Below, piece by piece: positions 22,347 to 36,300 of a stretch of 64,000 nt of DNA. The DNA is taken from the NCBI RefSeq assembly GCF_963678635.1, contig NC_087066.1:26999453-27063452 (forward strand). Direction: 5' to 3'. The notes under the pieces are model-generated. The model saw only the letters and a program-made list of their open reading frames with translations. It did not search any database and was not told the DNA's origin. Source of the DNA: Symsagittifera roscoffensis (lineage: Eukaryota; Xenacoelomorpha; Acoela; Convolutidae). The translations under genes were made by a program, and so were the position numbers. The number at the start of each line of letters is the position of its first letter. The stretch's first letter is position 1.

Positions 22347-24629
22347 AGGGCTGTGCGAGCGGAACATAAGTGTAATGGAGCATAAGTGTAAGTCCAGTAG
22401 AACCGATTCACTTTTTCATCTTTTGCTTTGCTGCTTTTATAAACGGCATTTACGGGCAACCCGGCTTTGGGGGTTCCGACCTAACGAGCCACCTTGATTG
22501 CTGAACTTTTTCATATTTCTCTTTGCCCAAAAGGTTGTTATTATTAATTGGCTGGTATTTTATCAAATATTTGTCATCGTACTGCGACTGTTGCCTTATT
22601 TTGCTAATTTTGAGTCTTGGTTTCGATAATCATTTGAGAGTCATGTAGTCTAGCTATTCATCAACTAAAAAACCGTTGGTCCATCGAGTAGTTCATCTAC
22701 AATACGGTTTTTAGGCATTGAAAAAAAAACTGTAGCTGTTTGATTTCAACCTTGAGTTTTTATGAAAGCAGCTCCGTCTTCGTGCTCAACCTAAATCAGT
22801 GAGTTGAAATTGTTTTGCCATTTTGTGTGGCTTTTGTGTAGATATTCTTTCCTAGGACCAAGAACTTGAAATTTTAGACTCAACCAGCATCGTCGATTCT
22901 TAAATACTACAAAAAAGTTTTTGACACTTTCAAAAACTCCCGTTTGGCAGTCTGTTATGATTGATTCTTAAATGAAACAGATAAAAAAAATTCGTAAATT
23001 TTTTAAAATTGGTCGGTTTCCAATGGTAGATTAGAGTGACCGCTCTCTGAACCGACTTGATACTCCAATAGCTTCCGTTTTCGACGCATCAGTTTTCATT
23101 CTAGTGTAACTAGGGACTTTACTGCCATAAATGTTTGATTGGATGGCTTTCCTTCTGCTCTACTTCTGTAATTGATGCTAGATGTCCGATATTTCTGCCA
23201 CTTGTGAAACCTTGTCCACGATAAACATGACATTTTGTTAAAATATGTTCCGGAACGGCTCCTTCTTTAAGCACAAGGTTGTCAGATTAGGTCTTTTCGA
23301 ATCAGGTGAACTTTTGTTCTTGATTTGCTTGATCTGCTGTTTTGGGTACACCTAGCCTGTGTGCCCCATAATTAATTCTCGTTATTGGTTAGCAAACCGT
23401 AAGAAAGTCATCAAATGGGTGTTGGTAGCGCCTGCCAGTGAGTAATGCATTCATGGTTTCAGTTATTGCCTTAAGCACAGGTTGTAGAAGCTATTTGCAA
23501 AAGTTCAAACAAATAGTAGGCCCCTTCTTCCCTTCTTTTCAACAATGATCTTTTATCTATATATGAGTTTTTGTAGCAAAAATTTCCTTGAGATCACGAT
23601 ACTTCTTTTTTGAGTTTTAAATGCTTCTACAAGAAATAGGTGTTTTATCGAATCGAGTAAGTTGTTCTTGATTCTACAATTTTTAGAAAACCGTCCTAAA
23701 AAAGGAATTTTTGTCGATACTGACAAGTTTCAGTCCTCTTTTCAACTTTCACATTCGTTGGTGGTTCTCAAGTTCAGCAGTTGATCGAAAACATTCCATG
23801 AACTCAAGGAAACTGAGCCAAAAAATCTAAAAATCCAGTTATATGCACAATTTGTCAAATTTTTGTATATCAATGGGTCTTCTAAATTTTTCCTCACTTT
23901 TGTCAGGGGGCAAAAAATGACATGCTGATATGACATGGCAGCTATGGGTCGAGGTCAGAAATTTACTTTGACTATCATCGCCGACTAGAACATCTTTGGT
24001 AGCCGACTAGAACGGGCTCATCTTCCACAGCCGACCAGATCATCTTGGACTCAAAATCTGGCTTGAAAAACTAATCATAAGTTTGCAAAACTTATGATTT
24101 AAGTACGTCTTTTCTGAAGTTTTTGTCTTTGGCCATCTAAATAAAATCAGATGCAATACAAACAAGACTGCTCGTATCAGGACAAAACTCTGTATGTTCC
24201 GACTGCCATTTAATCTATTTTGAATAGCTTTTAATAAATTACATCACTTGAGAAGGAAAGGAAAGAAAATTTACAATGTGCTAGGTTTGTTTTCTCTCAT
24301 TTTGGATTACTAAAAAAGTCCTACAAAACACTTGGTCAAAATACTTTCAATTGTTAAACAACACTTGATGAATGACTAAGCTTTCATAGTTGATGAGGGG
24401 CTGATCTCCCAACTTATTTTGCTAAATTTGAAACGCTAATTTAGCTATTATTTTTTCCTCTAGCGTTCAATCTATCTCAGCTCAAATTCTAAAAAAATTC
24501 ACAAGTTGGTAAATTTTGGTTAAAGGGCCTAGTAGCAGCAATTATGTGCCTTTAAAGCCAAAATTTGACTTTGTTCCCAATTCTGAAGAAAGTACGTAAT
24601 AGTTATGCCAGAGTGGTTCTCCTGTAGTT
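22347..24629. other. Intergenic, nothing recognised
   Basis: AT-rich, stop-dense on both strands. A short triplicated phrase (GCCGACTAGAAC / GCCGACCAGATC) occurs near 23980-24050. No gene, RNA or transposon end identified. Confidence 0.5.
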
Positions 24630-24870
24630 TTAGTTTTACCAACTGAGCGTTTTTGACGGATTTTTTTTTCAAACCACCTGAAAGATTTTGGTGTTCGGAG
24701 TTCAAATCAAAAAAAAAAATGTTTGTGATCAATTTTTTCTACATAAAGGAATTTGAAAACTGACAACTGGGCCAGGTTGCGATAACTAATGCGCGATATC
24801 TCTCGTTAGCGGCGTGTTATATTGTTCAAAATTGAATTGAGGCAAGCCATTTGCTCAAATTTTTAAGATA
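24630..24870 (+). repeat. Dispersed repeat family B, diverged copy 1
   Basis: Shares GCGTTTTTGACGGATTTTTT, then GATAACTAATGCGCGATATC, and a TTGAATTGAGGCA(A/C)GC block with the copy starting at about 25560. Confidence 0.5.
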
Positions 24871-25559
24871 AGAGACATTAAATACACCTTTTCTTACTTA
24901 TATAACTTATGGGGAATCAAAAAAACGAAACTGTTCTATAAAGGGTGAGACTCAAATATTTCGACAGTCTTTTGCCCTATGAAATAGTGGTTGCTTCAAG
25001 AAAACTGATAAAATTTTTAAGAAGATCTTGGTAAATTTCAGTAAGCGTGTTTTACGTACAAAAGGATAACTTATGGTAGCAAAAAAAGTCTTCAACAGGA
25101 AAAATTTAAAGTAGCTACTGAATCAGAGATTTTTTAAGCAAAATTTGAAAAAAACTAGCAAAAAATCCAAAAAAAAATCAGACGTTTGTAGTGATAGTTT
25201 TGCGTTTTTCTGCAAAATTTTTTTCAAAAGATCGAATTTATACCTGCAATTGTATGCAAAGTGGGTTCAACTAATGAAGATATTAAAAGGAGCAGAAAGC
25301 ACAATTGATTCGAAACGTAGGAAGTCTCCTGATAAATTACATTGAAGAAGCGAAACAGAGTTTGAAATCAGTTATGAAGAGGCCTTAATAGAATTCAAAG
25401 CACATTCTAATACGTTTTTTTTTAAATTTTTACTTATTTTCTGGGCAATTATATCAATAAGAGATCCCAAATGTGCAATTTTTGTTCAAGCAGGCTCCAT
25501 TTTGTACTAGTACAGATGAAGATGAAAAATTTGGGTTTCTGGAAAAAAAAAATGTTTTT

Positions 25560-26180
25560 CTAGCAATTTGAATAGAATTTGTCTCCGCTTGAATGGATCT
25601 TGACACGCTTTTTTCAAGTAGAATAAGATAATTTTTGCATACAGCAAAGTATTGAATAGACTAAATTGCATGCCCTTATAGTTTTGATTTCCAAAGAAAG
25701 TGACGAAAAATTTGTGCTCGGGTTTTTTTTTGTCCCGACAAATTTCAACGTTTTGACTAGCAATTTTGATGGAAAAATTTCTAAACCGTTCAAAAGGTAT
25801 TGTTGTCCCGAGCGCAAACCCATTAAAAAGGTTTTTCGTTGATGACTTTTTGTAATCTTATGGGGCTTTAATGATTGCTTTTTGACTATATTTGGATAAC
25901 TAACGCACGATATTTTTGTGCTAATAACGCGTAAGCGGAGACTTTATCAGTTTTAGAACTCGTTGCAAATTGAATTGAGGTACGCTATCTGGTCTATTCA
26001 TCATCGTTTATGTGTAAAAAATCACATTGTACTGTCAATAGCGTGTGGGTGATAATTAAAAAACTCAAAAAAAAAATTTTGAAATTTTTTAAAGAAAATG
26101 TATCCATTAATTCAATGCAATTACTACTCCACAGTTCTTATAAAGTAGTCGGTACGGTACGTTCAGAGCTTTGCCCTGAT
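25560..26180 (+). repeat. Dispersed repeat family B, copy 2
   Basis: Shares ordered blocks with 60480-60965: GTGCTCGGG, GACAAATTTC, TTCAAAAGGTATTGTTGTC and a GCTT(T/C)(G)CCCTGAT(G/A)C motif. A 102-codon open frame at 26010-26318 lies mostly within the repeat and is not supported as a gene. Confidence 0.6.
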
Positions 26181-27195
26181 GCCAGCAGCAGTGTTCAATT
26201 TGAAACCATTTCTGAGACGGATAAAGTCTCCGCTCACGCGTTTCTAGCACAAAATTTATCTCGCGTTAATCGACCCAAATTCGCTAAATTGGCTTTTTTA
26301 AAACCCTCAGAAAAATAATCACAGCTGCATTATTTTCTAAGAACTTGAGCTCGATCCAATAATTCGGTTAGTTTGAATGATTCTAGCGAAATTGTCAGTT
26401 AAAACGTCTAAATTTATTTGGAGAAAAAAAAACGAAAAAAAAATTAAACGTTCCTTGGTTTCTTTCAAAAGTGCTGTTTGTGTTTATTTTACTAAATTGT
26501 TTTGAAAAAATTGTTTATTGGCCTTAACAGTTCACTCAAAGATCATTCAGGATTTTGACTTGATGTACGAACAGTCTTGAATTCTTAAAATCTTCGGTTT
26601 GTTTCAAGTTTTGTCATTAATTTTGTGGTACTTATGTAACTTTCTGACTTTCACAATTATCAGCCAATCTTGCTAACGGATGCAATGGCAATAAATGGTT
26701 CATCACCAACTTGGGGTTCTTGCTTTTCCCACATTTGAATTCTGATTATTTTAGGAACTTCTGATTTTGTTTCTGAGAAACCGTAAATAACAAGAAACTT
26801 TTCTAAGGGTCAAGACTTATTGGATGGCACTAAAAAGTTCATTTGCTACCCCTGTTTTAAGAATTCTAGCTTTATGTCAATTTATATCTGTCATTTTGAG
26901 TATGCGAAAAGACTTCCTGTAAAACAGATTTTGGTAGTTTTAATTGAGTTCTTTTTGTACAAACTCTTAGGTTTTCCGTAAAGTCTTTTCGCAGAACAAA
27001 GTTAATTATCTAAAAAATAAGCTTCTAATTTACGTTTTGGTTGTTTTGCTAATTAAACTGTTTTTATACAATCTGTGGCCTTTAGTAACCCGTTCTGAGA
27101 ATTATAGTTTATGTTCCTTTAAAGCTACATTTCCAGTTCAGTCATCAATGGAGAAAATTGAAACTAAAACATTCAATTAACAGTTTATGAATTGT
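26181..27195. other. Intergenic, 3' flank of the protease gene
   Basis: AT-rich with no gene. On the minus strand it should hold the protease 3' UTR, but no clear AATAAA follows the stop within the first ~100 nt. Confidence 0.45.
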
Positions 27196-27371
27196 TCACT
27201 TAGTTCTCATGGTTTTTCGAATCCAATCTGCGTAAAACGTCACTCGCATCATTAATTGGTTATAAAAAAACTTATCTTGGTCCAATCCAGCGTTGCTGAT
27301 GACACCATACAAACACATCGGCTTGTACAGTTGACTCCCCTTTATCGGTTCAGCTTTGATCAAGGCACCGC
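27196..27371 (-). CDS. Protease exon 3: C-terminal barrel strand and helix
   Basis: 176 nt after GTTTTCAG. Completes GDS-GGALIKAEPI, then CLYGVISNAGLDQ and the C-terminal amphipathic helix VTFYADWIRKTMRTK, typical of S1 proteases. The phase fit with exon 2 is exact. Confidence 0.92.
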
Positions 27372-30300
27372 CTGAAAACAATCAAAAGTATTTTAAACGA
27401 AAAGGTTTTGGCAGATTTTTCATTGTTCTGACTTGATTTTTGATCAAGGCACCTCCTGAAATTAGTCAAAATCATTTTGCGATAAATCGCGAGCTCTGAT
27501 TTTTGTTTGTTCCAAAGAAAATGAAAGAGCATTGATGATTAGTGTGGTTCTTTTATTAAAAACAATTCTAACAGAATTAATAACCATTTTTTGCAATTCT
27601 ACCAAACTCCAAATTCATAGTTGATCTGAAGTAACTTAACTTATGCGATTAATTCAATTCTAGATGATGAATATATCAATTGTTGTTTCACATTGCCTAC
27701 AGGGAAAGATATCACAAAGTGAAAAAGACCCTAAAGACAGCCAGAATAAGCAGTGTTATTCAGTTCTAAGGTTCTTAGTTGCAGAAAGACACGGAACACA
27801 ATGCTAGGGTTTTTTATGCCGCCAAGCTATATCATCTAAAATTTTTATCGTCATTTATTGTCTGAAAAATTTTGATGGCCTGAGCTTAACTTTAAAATGA
27901 TCAGATTTTCGGAAGTTGCTAGCTGGGCCAAACTTTATAAGGTAATAACTTCAACAGATAGCCTAAAAGTTGTAAATGAATCCATGCTACTTGATGAAAT
28001 TAATTGCAGGATTTTCAACTTTTGCAGCTTGGAAAAATACCATATCGCTTTGAACTTATATCATTTAGTGAGAACTATTATTTAAAAACGACTACTTTGC
28101 ATAAAACTAACCTAATCACAATGGACTGAATCGATAAATGCTTTTTGACCGCTACGAAATCTTCATCTTAAAATTCAATAATTATTTTGTATAACTTCTA
28201 ACTTCTAACTTGTGCAACTTCCTTTATTGTAAGGGAGCGCAATTTTCATTTTTTTTGATAAATAAGTTTTTGGGCAGAACGATAGAAGCACTTTAGAAAT
28301 CATTTTACAAAATCAACATCTCACTACTGATTGCTTTGGTGACTATTTCAACTACAAACTGACAGTAACAACTCATCGGAAGTTGTAAGATCAAACCGAT
28401 ACGTTAAAAATACTCTTTCTTTCCATTGCAGTAATAAATTTCTAGATGTTTGGTATCTTTAGATGTCTATCGTAGAGATTAGAATTTGCTAACGTTGATA
28501 AAGATTAGAATTTTCTCTGAATTGATAACTTCATGGAGCTTGGCGACAATTTGACGGTTCTAGATCGATCAATTTGTACAATTTTCAACGCTGAGACTAT
28601 GCCCAAAATTTTAGTTATAACGATGATTTTCATGAGATTATTGAGTTTTTTGCGCACAAAATCTTGTTGATAAAGATGATTTTCATGAGGTTATTTAATT
28701 TTTTTTGTGCACAAAATTTATTTAGAACGATGATTTTCATTACTTTAATGCATATTTTTAAACCTAAAATCTTGTTTATATTGTTGATTTTCATGAAATT
28801 GCAGGTTTTTGTATTCTAAATCTTGCTTATTTTTGATAAATTTCGTGCAATTCTTGATGTTTTTTGTGCACAAATTTTTGTTTTTATTGATGTTTTTCAT
28901 TATTTCATTGCATGATTTGTGCACAAAATTTTGTTTAAATTGATGTTTTTCATTCTTTTTTTTGCATGTTTTGGCCCAAAAACCTGTTTATACTAACGGT
29001 TTTCACAATTTGTACTGTTTAATTTGAATTCAACTTTTGATTTGCGTTTTCAAATAGCATGCTTTTTAGAGTAGAAATATCTGTTTTTTAGACAGTTTAA
29101 CATTTAACAATTTCAACCATTTTTAACCATCAATTTTTTGGTCCTAGATTTTATTGCAAATGCGATAGCAATAGAATTTATTTCAATTTTAAGGCAAAAA
29201 AACGATAGATTTTTTTGCGATTTTATGCCGATTTCAGGGCGAAAAAAAGTTTCTTGAGGTTATGTGGAGATCAAAATAGATTTTTTGTGGAAGAAAAATG
29301 CAATATAATGGTCATGAAAAAAAATCCATTTTCTTTCTTTTATAAAAGACAATGTTGCCTTAATTGGTTACTCATCATCAATTCTAGGAGCAATACTTTC
29401 GGCGAAGTTTTGTCAATATGAAATATAACCTATTTTTATCCGAGATATGTTGGGGCGGGGGAGTAGAAGAGGTTGCTAAGCAGTAGAATTTTCCAACACT
29501 ATTGGAGTACAACAATCAACCCGTTGTTAAATTGCATCAGCAAATATGCTAAGCGAAACAGAAAGCTCTGACTTTGAAAGTGAACAAATATTTCGGTAAA
29601 ATCAATTCGGGTCTAATATGGCTTTAGGACTCAATAGTTTTTTTGCATATTTCATTGATGCACCGTTCATTCACAGATTTAAAGTCGAAATAAAAAACAA
29701 TTTTTGAATACGGCTCAGAAATCGTTCCAATTGAGGTTGATGCATGCCGTTGAAAATTGCAAAAAAGTATCCTGGATCCTACAAAACGAAAATTACAGAC
29801 TCAAATTTTAATAAAGTGCTTAAATGCTAGTCGTCAGCTAGCTTCTTGGCTATTTTTAGTTCACTAATAAAAAACTAAATAAAATTGCCAACAAGTTCAA
29901 TCCTACGACTAGTTGAATGATAGAAAAATTGCTCCACTCTGTTCACTTGTTAGCACTCACGTTTGCGGTTACGAACAAATAAAGGTCATTTCAAGTTCGC
30001 TTTTGAATCTAAAATCCGGGACAAAAAAGTTTAACTGGTCTAGTTAGAAAAGCCAGAATTGTCTGCTAAAACTTTGTGGTATGAACTTGTTGTTGGGGAA
30101 GATAAAAAGTCATATTTGACATTTTTATATAAAAGACTTATAAACATGTTAAGAAACAAATTTGTTTTTGAGAAACGAGATAGATCCAGGGAAATTTCGA
30201 TGTCTTTTGTTCCAATTTATTACAAAATTTATGTTTAAGTTTTTTGTTTGCGTCAGAAAAATAGCTTATGCACAAAAAAAAATTTAAATAATATTCTAAA

Positions 30301-33300
30301 CTATTTGAATGAAATTGTTTGGCTTCTAGCACAAGAAGTAAACTTCAAAGCGTTTCACGAAAAAAAAAGAGAAAAAACTCAACAAACATTTTATTTTTTT
30401 TGTCAAATTTTTCGCAGTTTATGATTTTATTTTAAATTTTTGGCTTTAAAAGTTTGTTTTTCTGGTGAAAAAAGACTTTAATTCTATACCTACTTGCTCG
30501 CTTTACTCGCTCGGGCTCTTTTCCGATCACCACATCTAACTTTCCAACTTTTAAATTATTCCATTTTGCAATAAGGGGGCAGGGGAGTTAAACAGAATTA
30601 TTAAAAGCACTGAAAATATAGCAAACTGACAGTTGAAAAACAGTAATGAACGCAGGGAAACCAAATTTTTTTTCGAGGTTTGATGAAAAAAAAACATGCA
30701 CTTAAAGCTCTACGATTTTCAAAAGCATTCATAAATGGTGCTTTTTTGACAAAATTAACCCTATTTGAAAAAACTGGATCATGAGGGAAGTTTTTTTTTT
30801 GGTGATGAACCTGATAACTATATTCCATTTCCGAAATGAGAAGACGATCACGTTTTTTGTAACTTTTCACTTTCATTAATTGGTTTCATTTCAACTAAGT
30901 AAAGGATGTGAACATAATAAAAAGCAAAATTCAAGCAACAAAAAATCAAAATTGAGCGTGAACAAAATTTGAGCGAGCAAGGAAGTGTTCCTGAAAAAAA
31001 AACAACAAAAAAATCACCAAATATGAGAATAAAACGCGTATGTTCAGCATTTTTCTGTGCCATATCTAAAGACTAGTGCAATACTTGAAAAACTAGTGCA
31101 GTATTGGAGACACTATGGCAATATTTGATACACTAGTGCAATATAATATTTAATTCAGTTGATGATTATTACAATACAATATGTATATTTACAATCATCA
31201 ACAAGGACTTTGAATATAACCTTTAAAACAATCAATAAAACAAATTAGAAAGAAAAAATAGCGGGTTACCCTGAAAACTATTTTTCAAATGTTTGTGCTG
31301 TTTGATTTTTTCACATGAGTTTCATACCAGGTAAGCAACAGCTCACAACAAATCTCTAAATTTTTCACATCTCGACACTGCTTGTCTGGATCTATTCATA
31401 AAATTTTTCGATGCAATTTTCAGCTGTTTTCTTATCTAGAACATAATCAATACGGTCACTACTCTTTAAAAATTTAAGCATTTTTTGGTATCTTTCGAAC
31501 CTTGATGAAAATATTTGATACCTAATTGGCCTGCAAAACCTTTCACGAAATATTAAGATTTCGGAACTACAAACGCGAAAAGAAAAAGAATTATTAAAAA
31601 AAAATGAAAATCTAATGAGAATTGAGTCAGTATCAGGAAAAACGGAATTGGTGTGTAATTCAAATGTTTTTGATTTTTTCTTGTAATTTTTCTAGAAAGA
31701 AGTTTTCACGATACACCACTCGAACCGATAGAAGTTCATTTGTGGTACCACACAACTCAATGCTAAGTTCCTCAACGCATTCAGTGGACAAAAAAAAACA
31801 AATGTTTTCACCTGAATCGCCTTCCCGGCCGTGTCTATGTGTAAAACAAATTTGTCGCTTTACGTCAAAGTCTTTTCCACATCCTTGAGCGGTTGGATTT
31901 TTTGGTTCCATTAGACTAGTCTCTTGAAGTACCTCGGGCCGTTTTCCCACCTCCTCGCTCAAATGCGGATGACCAGCGGGTCCAAAGCCAACCATAAGAA
32001 GTTGAACACCAACAGGGTCGCTACTCGTGCACAGCCTCAGTGCATGCTTTTGATTGAACTTCTCCTTCGGAAGAACTATACTTACTACAGCGACGTCATC
32101 GTTGAATTTGCGGTTGAATTTGTTGTATTTTGGATGAACTGTTACCGTCTGCATTGTGGTTCTATAGCGTTTAAGTTCATTTGCTCCCTTTCCTCCGTCA
32201 GACAGTTTGGGATTTGTGAAATCCCCGTAAAGAATCGTAATTTTTGTCTCTGAAAAAGCCTTTTTTACAACAAAACTCGGTTATTTGAAATTTTTGTCTC
32301 TACTTAAAAGTTTTTTTTTTATTATAGGTCTGGATTATTGATACTTTTTGTCTCTGAAAAGGTTTTCTTGCTATAGTTATTATAGGACTCGAGTATTTTT
32401 TACTTTTACTATCGTGCCCCACTCAACAGATACAAGATACAAACATCATTTTAAGGAAAATTTAAAAGAAAGAAAAAATGTTTGAAATTGGGCATCGGTG
32501 CTCGGTGACGAATAGTTTGAAAAACACTCCAAATTTTGGCTCTTTTCCTTTTCTCCCACTTTTGAGTTTTGAGTTTTCAAAAAAAAACGACTTGAAAATT
32601 GTCAGAATGCAATGAAACTTGGAGTAGTGAACAAATTACCAATTACTACTGAGAGGCCAATAGACATACACCTGAATAAAAAATCTTTTATATTTCATGA
32701 AAGGTTAAATAAAGAACCGTCCTATTATTCACGGTTTTATCAGATCTAGAAAAAACTTGACTAGAATAATTGACAAGATGTATTTTCAAACACCCAAAAC
32801 ACATAGAAAACCTTGCTCTTCAAAAGCCCTCGATTATTTTTAATGCTTATTTCTGAAAAGGTTTTGTTACTATAGGACTCTTTTATTTGTTTCTTCTACT
32901 ATCGCATCTCCCTCGAGAGAAACAAACATCGTTTATACGAACGCTCGTTTATACAAACATCGTTTTTACGAACGACAGAAACAAACATCGTTTATAGCAA
33001 AAGTGTTGGTATATAAAATTGAGCATCGGTGACCAAAACTTTTGAACACACCAATTTTTGACTCTTTTTCACTCTCCCACCTTTCATAATATGCTTTGTC
33101 CACCATGCCAAATTTTATAAGTTTTTCAAAACTGGATTTGAAAGAATAAGACTGGGGAAGAGCCCAATATTTCCAGATTTTTTTGGTGTTTCTGAAAATC
33201 AATAAAAAAAGTCGATTTAAGATGAAGTTTTATGTTATACAAAAAAGCGTGTCAAAATGAACAGGTGAACAACTTTTTACAACAATTCTTGAATCCAAAA

Positions 33301-36300
33301 TGCCATGTGAACAATTTTGGAGCAGTTTTTTGAAGTTTTTACGAGGAAAAGAGCCTTAAGTTATAGACAATTATACCAATTATACATAAAAAAATTACAC
33401 AGAAAAATTAAGTTAAGAAAAGTACGACTGAAAATTGAATATCCATGTTAAAAAAATAGCTCAGGCAATCAACCTATTGTTTTTGGTTTTTTCAGATCTA
33501 CAAAAAAAAGTATCAAAAACAACTGACAAGATATCATTTCAAACTCCTAATAAAACATGGAAAATTTTTCACTTTAAAAACTAATTCAATTAATTAAGTA
33601 CACCAAATTTCTGTATTTACAATGGACTTTTATCTAAAGCACGATGTAAAACGTTTCATATCACAACAATGCAATTTCATTTTTAGGGCTATCATGTAAA
33701 CATGAATATATATTAAAAATTTTCTCATTAAAATAAAACAAACTTTTTTCAAATTTTTTGCATGGTTTCTTTTTGTGTTTTTAATTCAGAGAAAATTGTT
33801 TAAAAACTCCAAAAAATAATTTTACACGAGTAAAACTGAACTTTTACGACTGGAATAAAGCATAGATAAGCTTCTCTAAGCCTGCACTGCTCACTTTTTT
33901 GCTCGAAATTAGACCAAAAACCAAAAACTTCAAGCCGGTTTTTCTCGCCACTAAGAAATTTGGCTTTTTCCTGTCCCTCCACCTGCAAATTTTTTTAGGA
34001 ATCTTTTGTGTCTAAATTTTTGTGTGCGGAATTATTCAGATATGGCAAGCATATTTGCTCTTCATATATAACTTGTAAAACCATCCGTTAGAGCTGTAAA
34101 TTGATGTTATGCGAAGTGGATTTCAACGTTTTTAAATGTCCTTCAATTTACTACTGCAGAGGTTTTAGGTTGACATCTCACTTGGCCCATTCCGATGATT
34201 GTTTTTGGTACCTGATTTTGCGTAGAAATTGAAATGTTGAAAAAAAATCAAAGCGCACCCCATTTTTCTCCCAATTTAATTTTTCAAATGGTCAGAATAA
34301 AATAAAAAATGAACCACATTTATGAATTTTAATTTTGCCTATTTTTGAAATTTTAAATGATAATCGGCTTTTGTCCAACTTCCCACACCTCGTAAAATTA
34401 CAAAACAAAACTATTCAGAAAAAGTTCACACGGCATTATGCATGTGAGAAATATTGTAAATAATTATTCACCTGTTCATGCTGACAAATTTTAACGTAGC
34501 TTATATAATGAAAAAAAGATTTGCATACATTGAATTTCAAAACAAATCAAAAGGCGAACTGGAAAAGAGCCTAAAAATTACAAAAACAATAGACCTAAAC
34601 ATAAATAGCGATTGATTGAAAGAAAACATATAATAGACAAAATCAATCTCCCGCAACTAAGTTCTCAAACAGAAAACAACCACATAAAAATTATACAAAT
34701 TAAAATGACCCAGCTAGTATATGTATGTATATATATATATATATACGGCTCTTTTTCCTTTTCCCCCCCATCTGCAAATTTTTACACGTAAATTTGTTGA
34801 ATACATTGTCCGATTGCTATGAAAATTTACATACAGAGTAATAAGGCCACGACAAACATATTTGGTCTTCAACTCAACCTCGTAAAATCACTCGTTACAC
34901 TAATATATTGAAGGTCGTGTGAGGTGGGGGGGGAAGGAAAAAGAGCCATATATAGATATTTATATATATATATATATATATATAAACAGCACTAGATAAA
35001 AAAAGATTTTAAGTAGAAACACTAAGACAGTACAAAAAGAATCAATAGGCAGATTTAATAAACGCGGAACTAAGCGTTATATTTGTTTTTTTGTTCTGAA
35101 AAATAGCGCTTTAGACTCAAATTTTAAAAAAAAACAATTAAAAGGGGTTAGCTATAGTTTTAATAAACACTATTGAAACACATGAATTATGCATTTGCCA
35201 CAGGTGAAAATTTAAGATAGCTTGAGCGATTTGCTTTTAAGACAGCTCAAGCAAACTTTTTTTGTAACCAGTAATCAAATTTCAGACACGATAACAAAAC
35301 ACTTGCGTCTAATTTTTTTGTTACCGAGTCTGATTGCGTCTATTTGATCGTCGTGTTATTCAGCGGGCCCAACAGGTAATAGTAAACAATAATCCGCCAT
35401 GTCCTTAGGCAATTTAAAAATAGATTTTGCAACCAAAAGAAAAAGTTTTCAGAAAATAATTTCCCTGATTTCTCCAGAGAATGTTCCCAGAGAAATTTTG
35501 GAAAATCATTTCCCCAGCGAAATTTCATAAATATGCTTCTTTTGAATACTAGCAGCATTAAAACCAAAACATTCATCGTACACAAAATAACTGAGAGGCA
35601 TAGAAAAAGCTCATGTTAAGTCTTACAAAGTTTTTGTTTTCCACTATCACACGTAAGTCAACGTAAAGTCAGATCAAACCAAAATGAAACTGTAACTTTA
35701 TTTCAGTTTCATAACTAGATTTACAACTTGGTGTTTCTAACAACCCTCTAGTAAGAAACTGAGCGAATCAATCAGCCAAAAGATAAAACCTTGAAAGCAG
35801 ATAGCAAGAGAAACAGTAAGACTACTGTAAGAAAACAAAAGATAATATCAAAACTTAGTTTTTCGATGCTAAATCCCATTGATTTATGATGATCTTAAAA
35901 TTAAATTAGAAAGTTATTATTGAAATATGGATGAGACAGTGGAAAAAACATCCTTCTTGCTTAAAAATAACGTTTTTTTTTGTTTAGTTTGAAAGTAAAT
36001 GCAGAAAAATTGGAACTAAAATTGGATGTTATTTTTCTACTAGTTACATTTAGTTTGATAACTTAAGTCAGCAGATAAATTATCTTGAAAACTGAACTAA
36101 CCAAAAAAGAACAATCAATCTCATAGTCTCATTCTAGTTTCATACAGTAAAAATTTTTTGTTTATTTTAGTTAGTAGCTACCCCGGTTGACCTCTATAGA
36201 CCTAAGTCTATGAAAAAATGCTGTTCATATAAATTTCATACAATTTGCTAACATGGTGTCATCGAATTTTCAAAAAACTCTTTTCTTGTTTTGCTATAAA

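Noticed and set aside
26010-26318. 102-codon plus-strand frame
   Set aside because: Overlaps family B repeat; the related copy at 60480-60965 does not keep the frame open.
28605-29010. CRISPR-like regularly spaced repeats
   Set aside because: Units are contiguous, diverged and AT-rich with no unique spacers, in a eukaryotic intron; this is a minisatellite.
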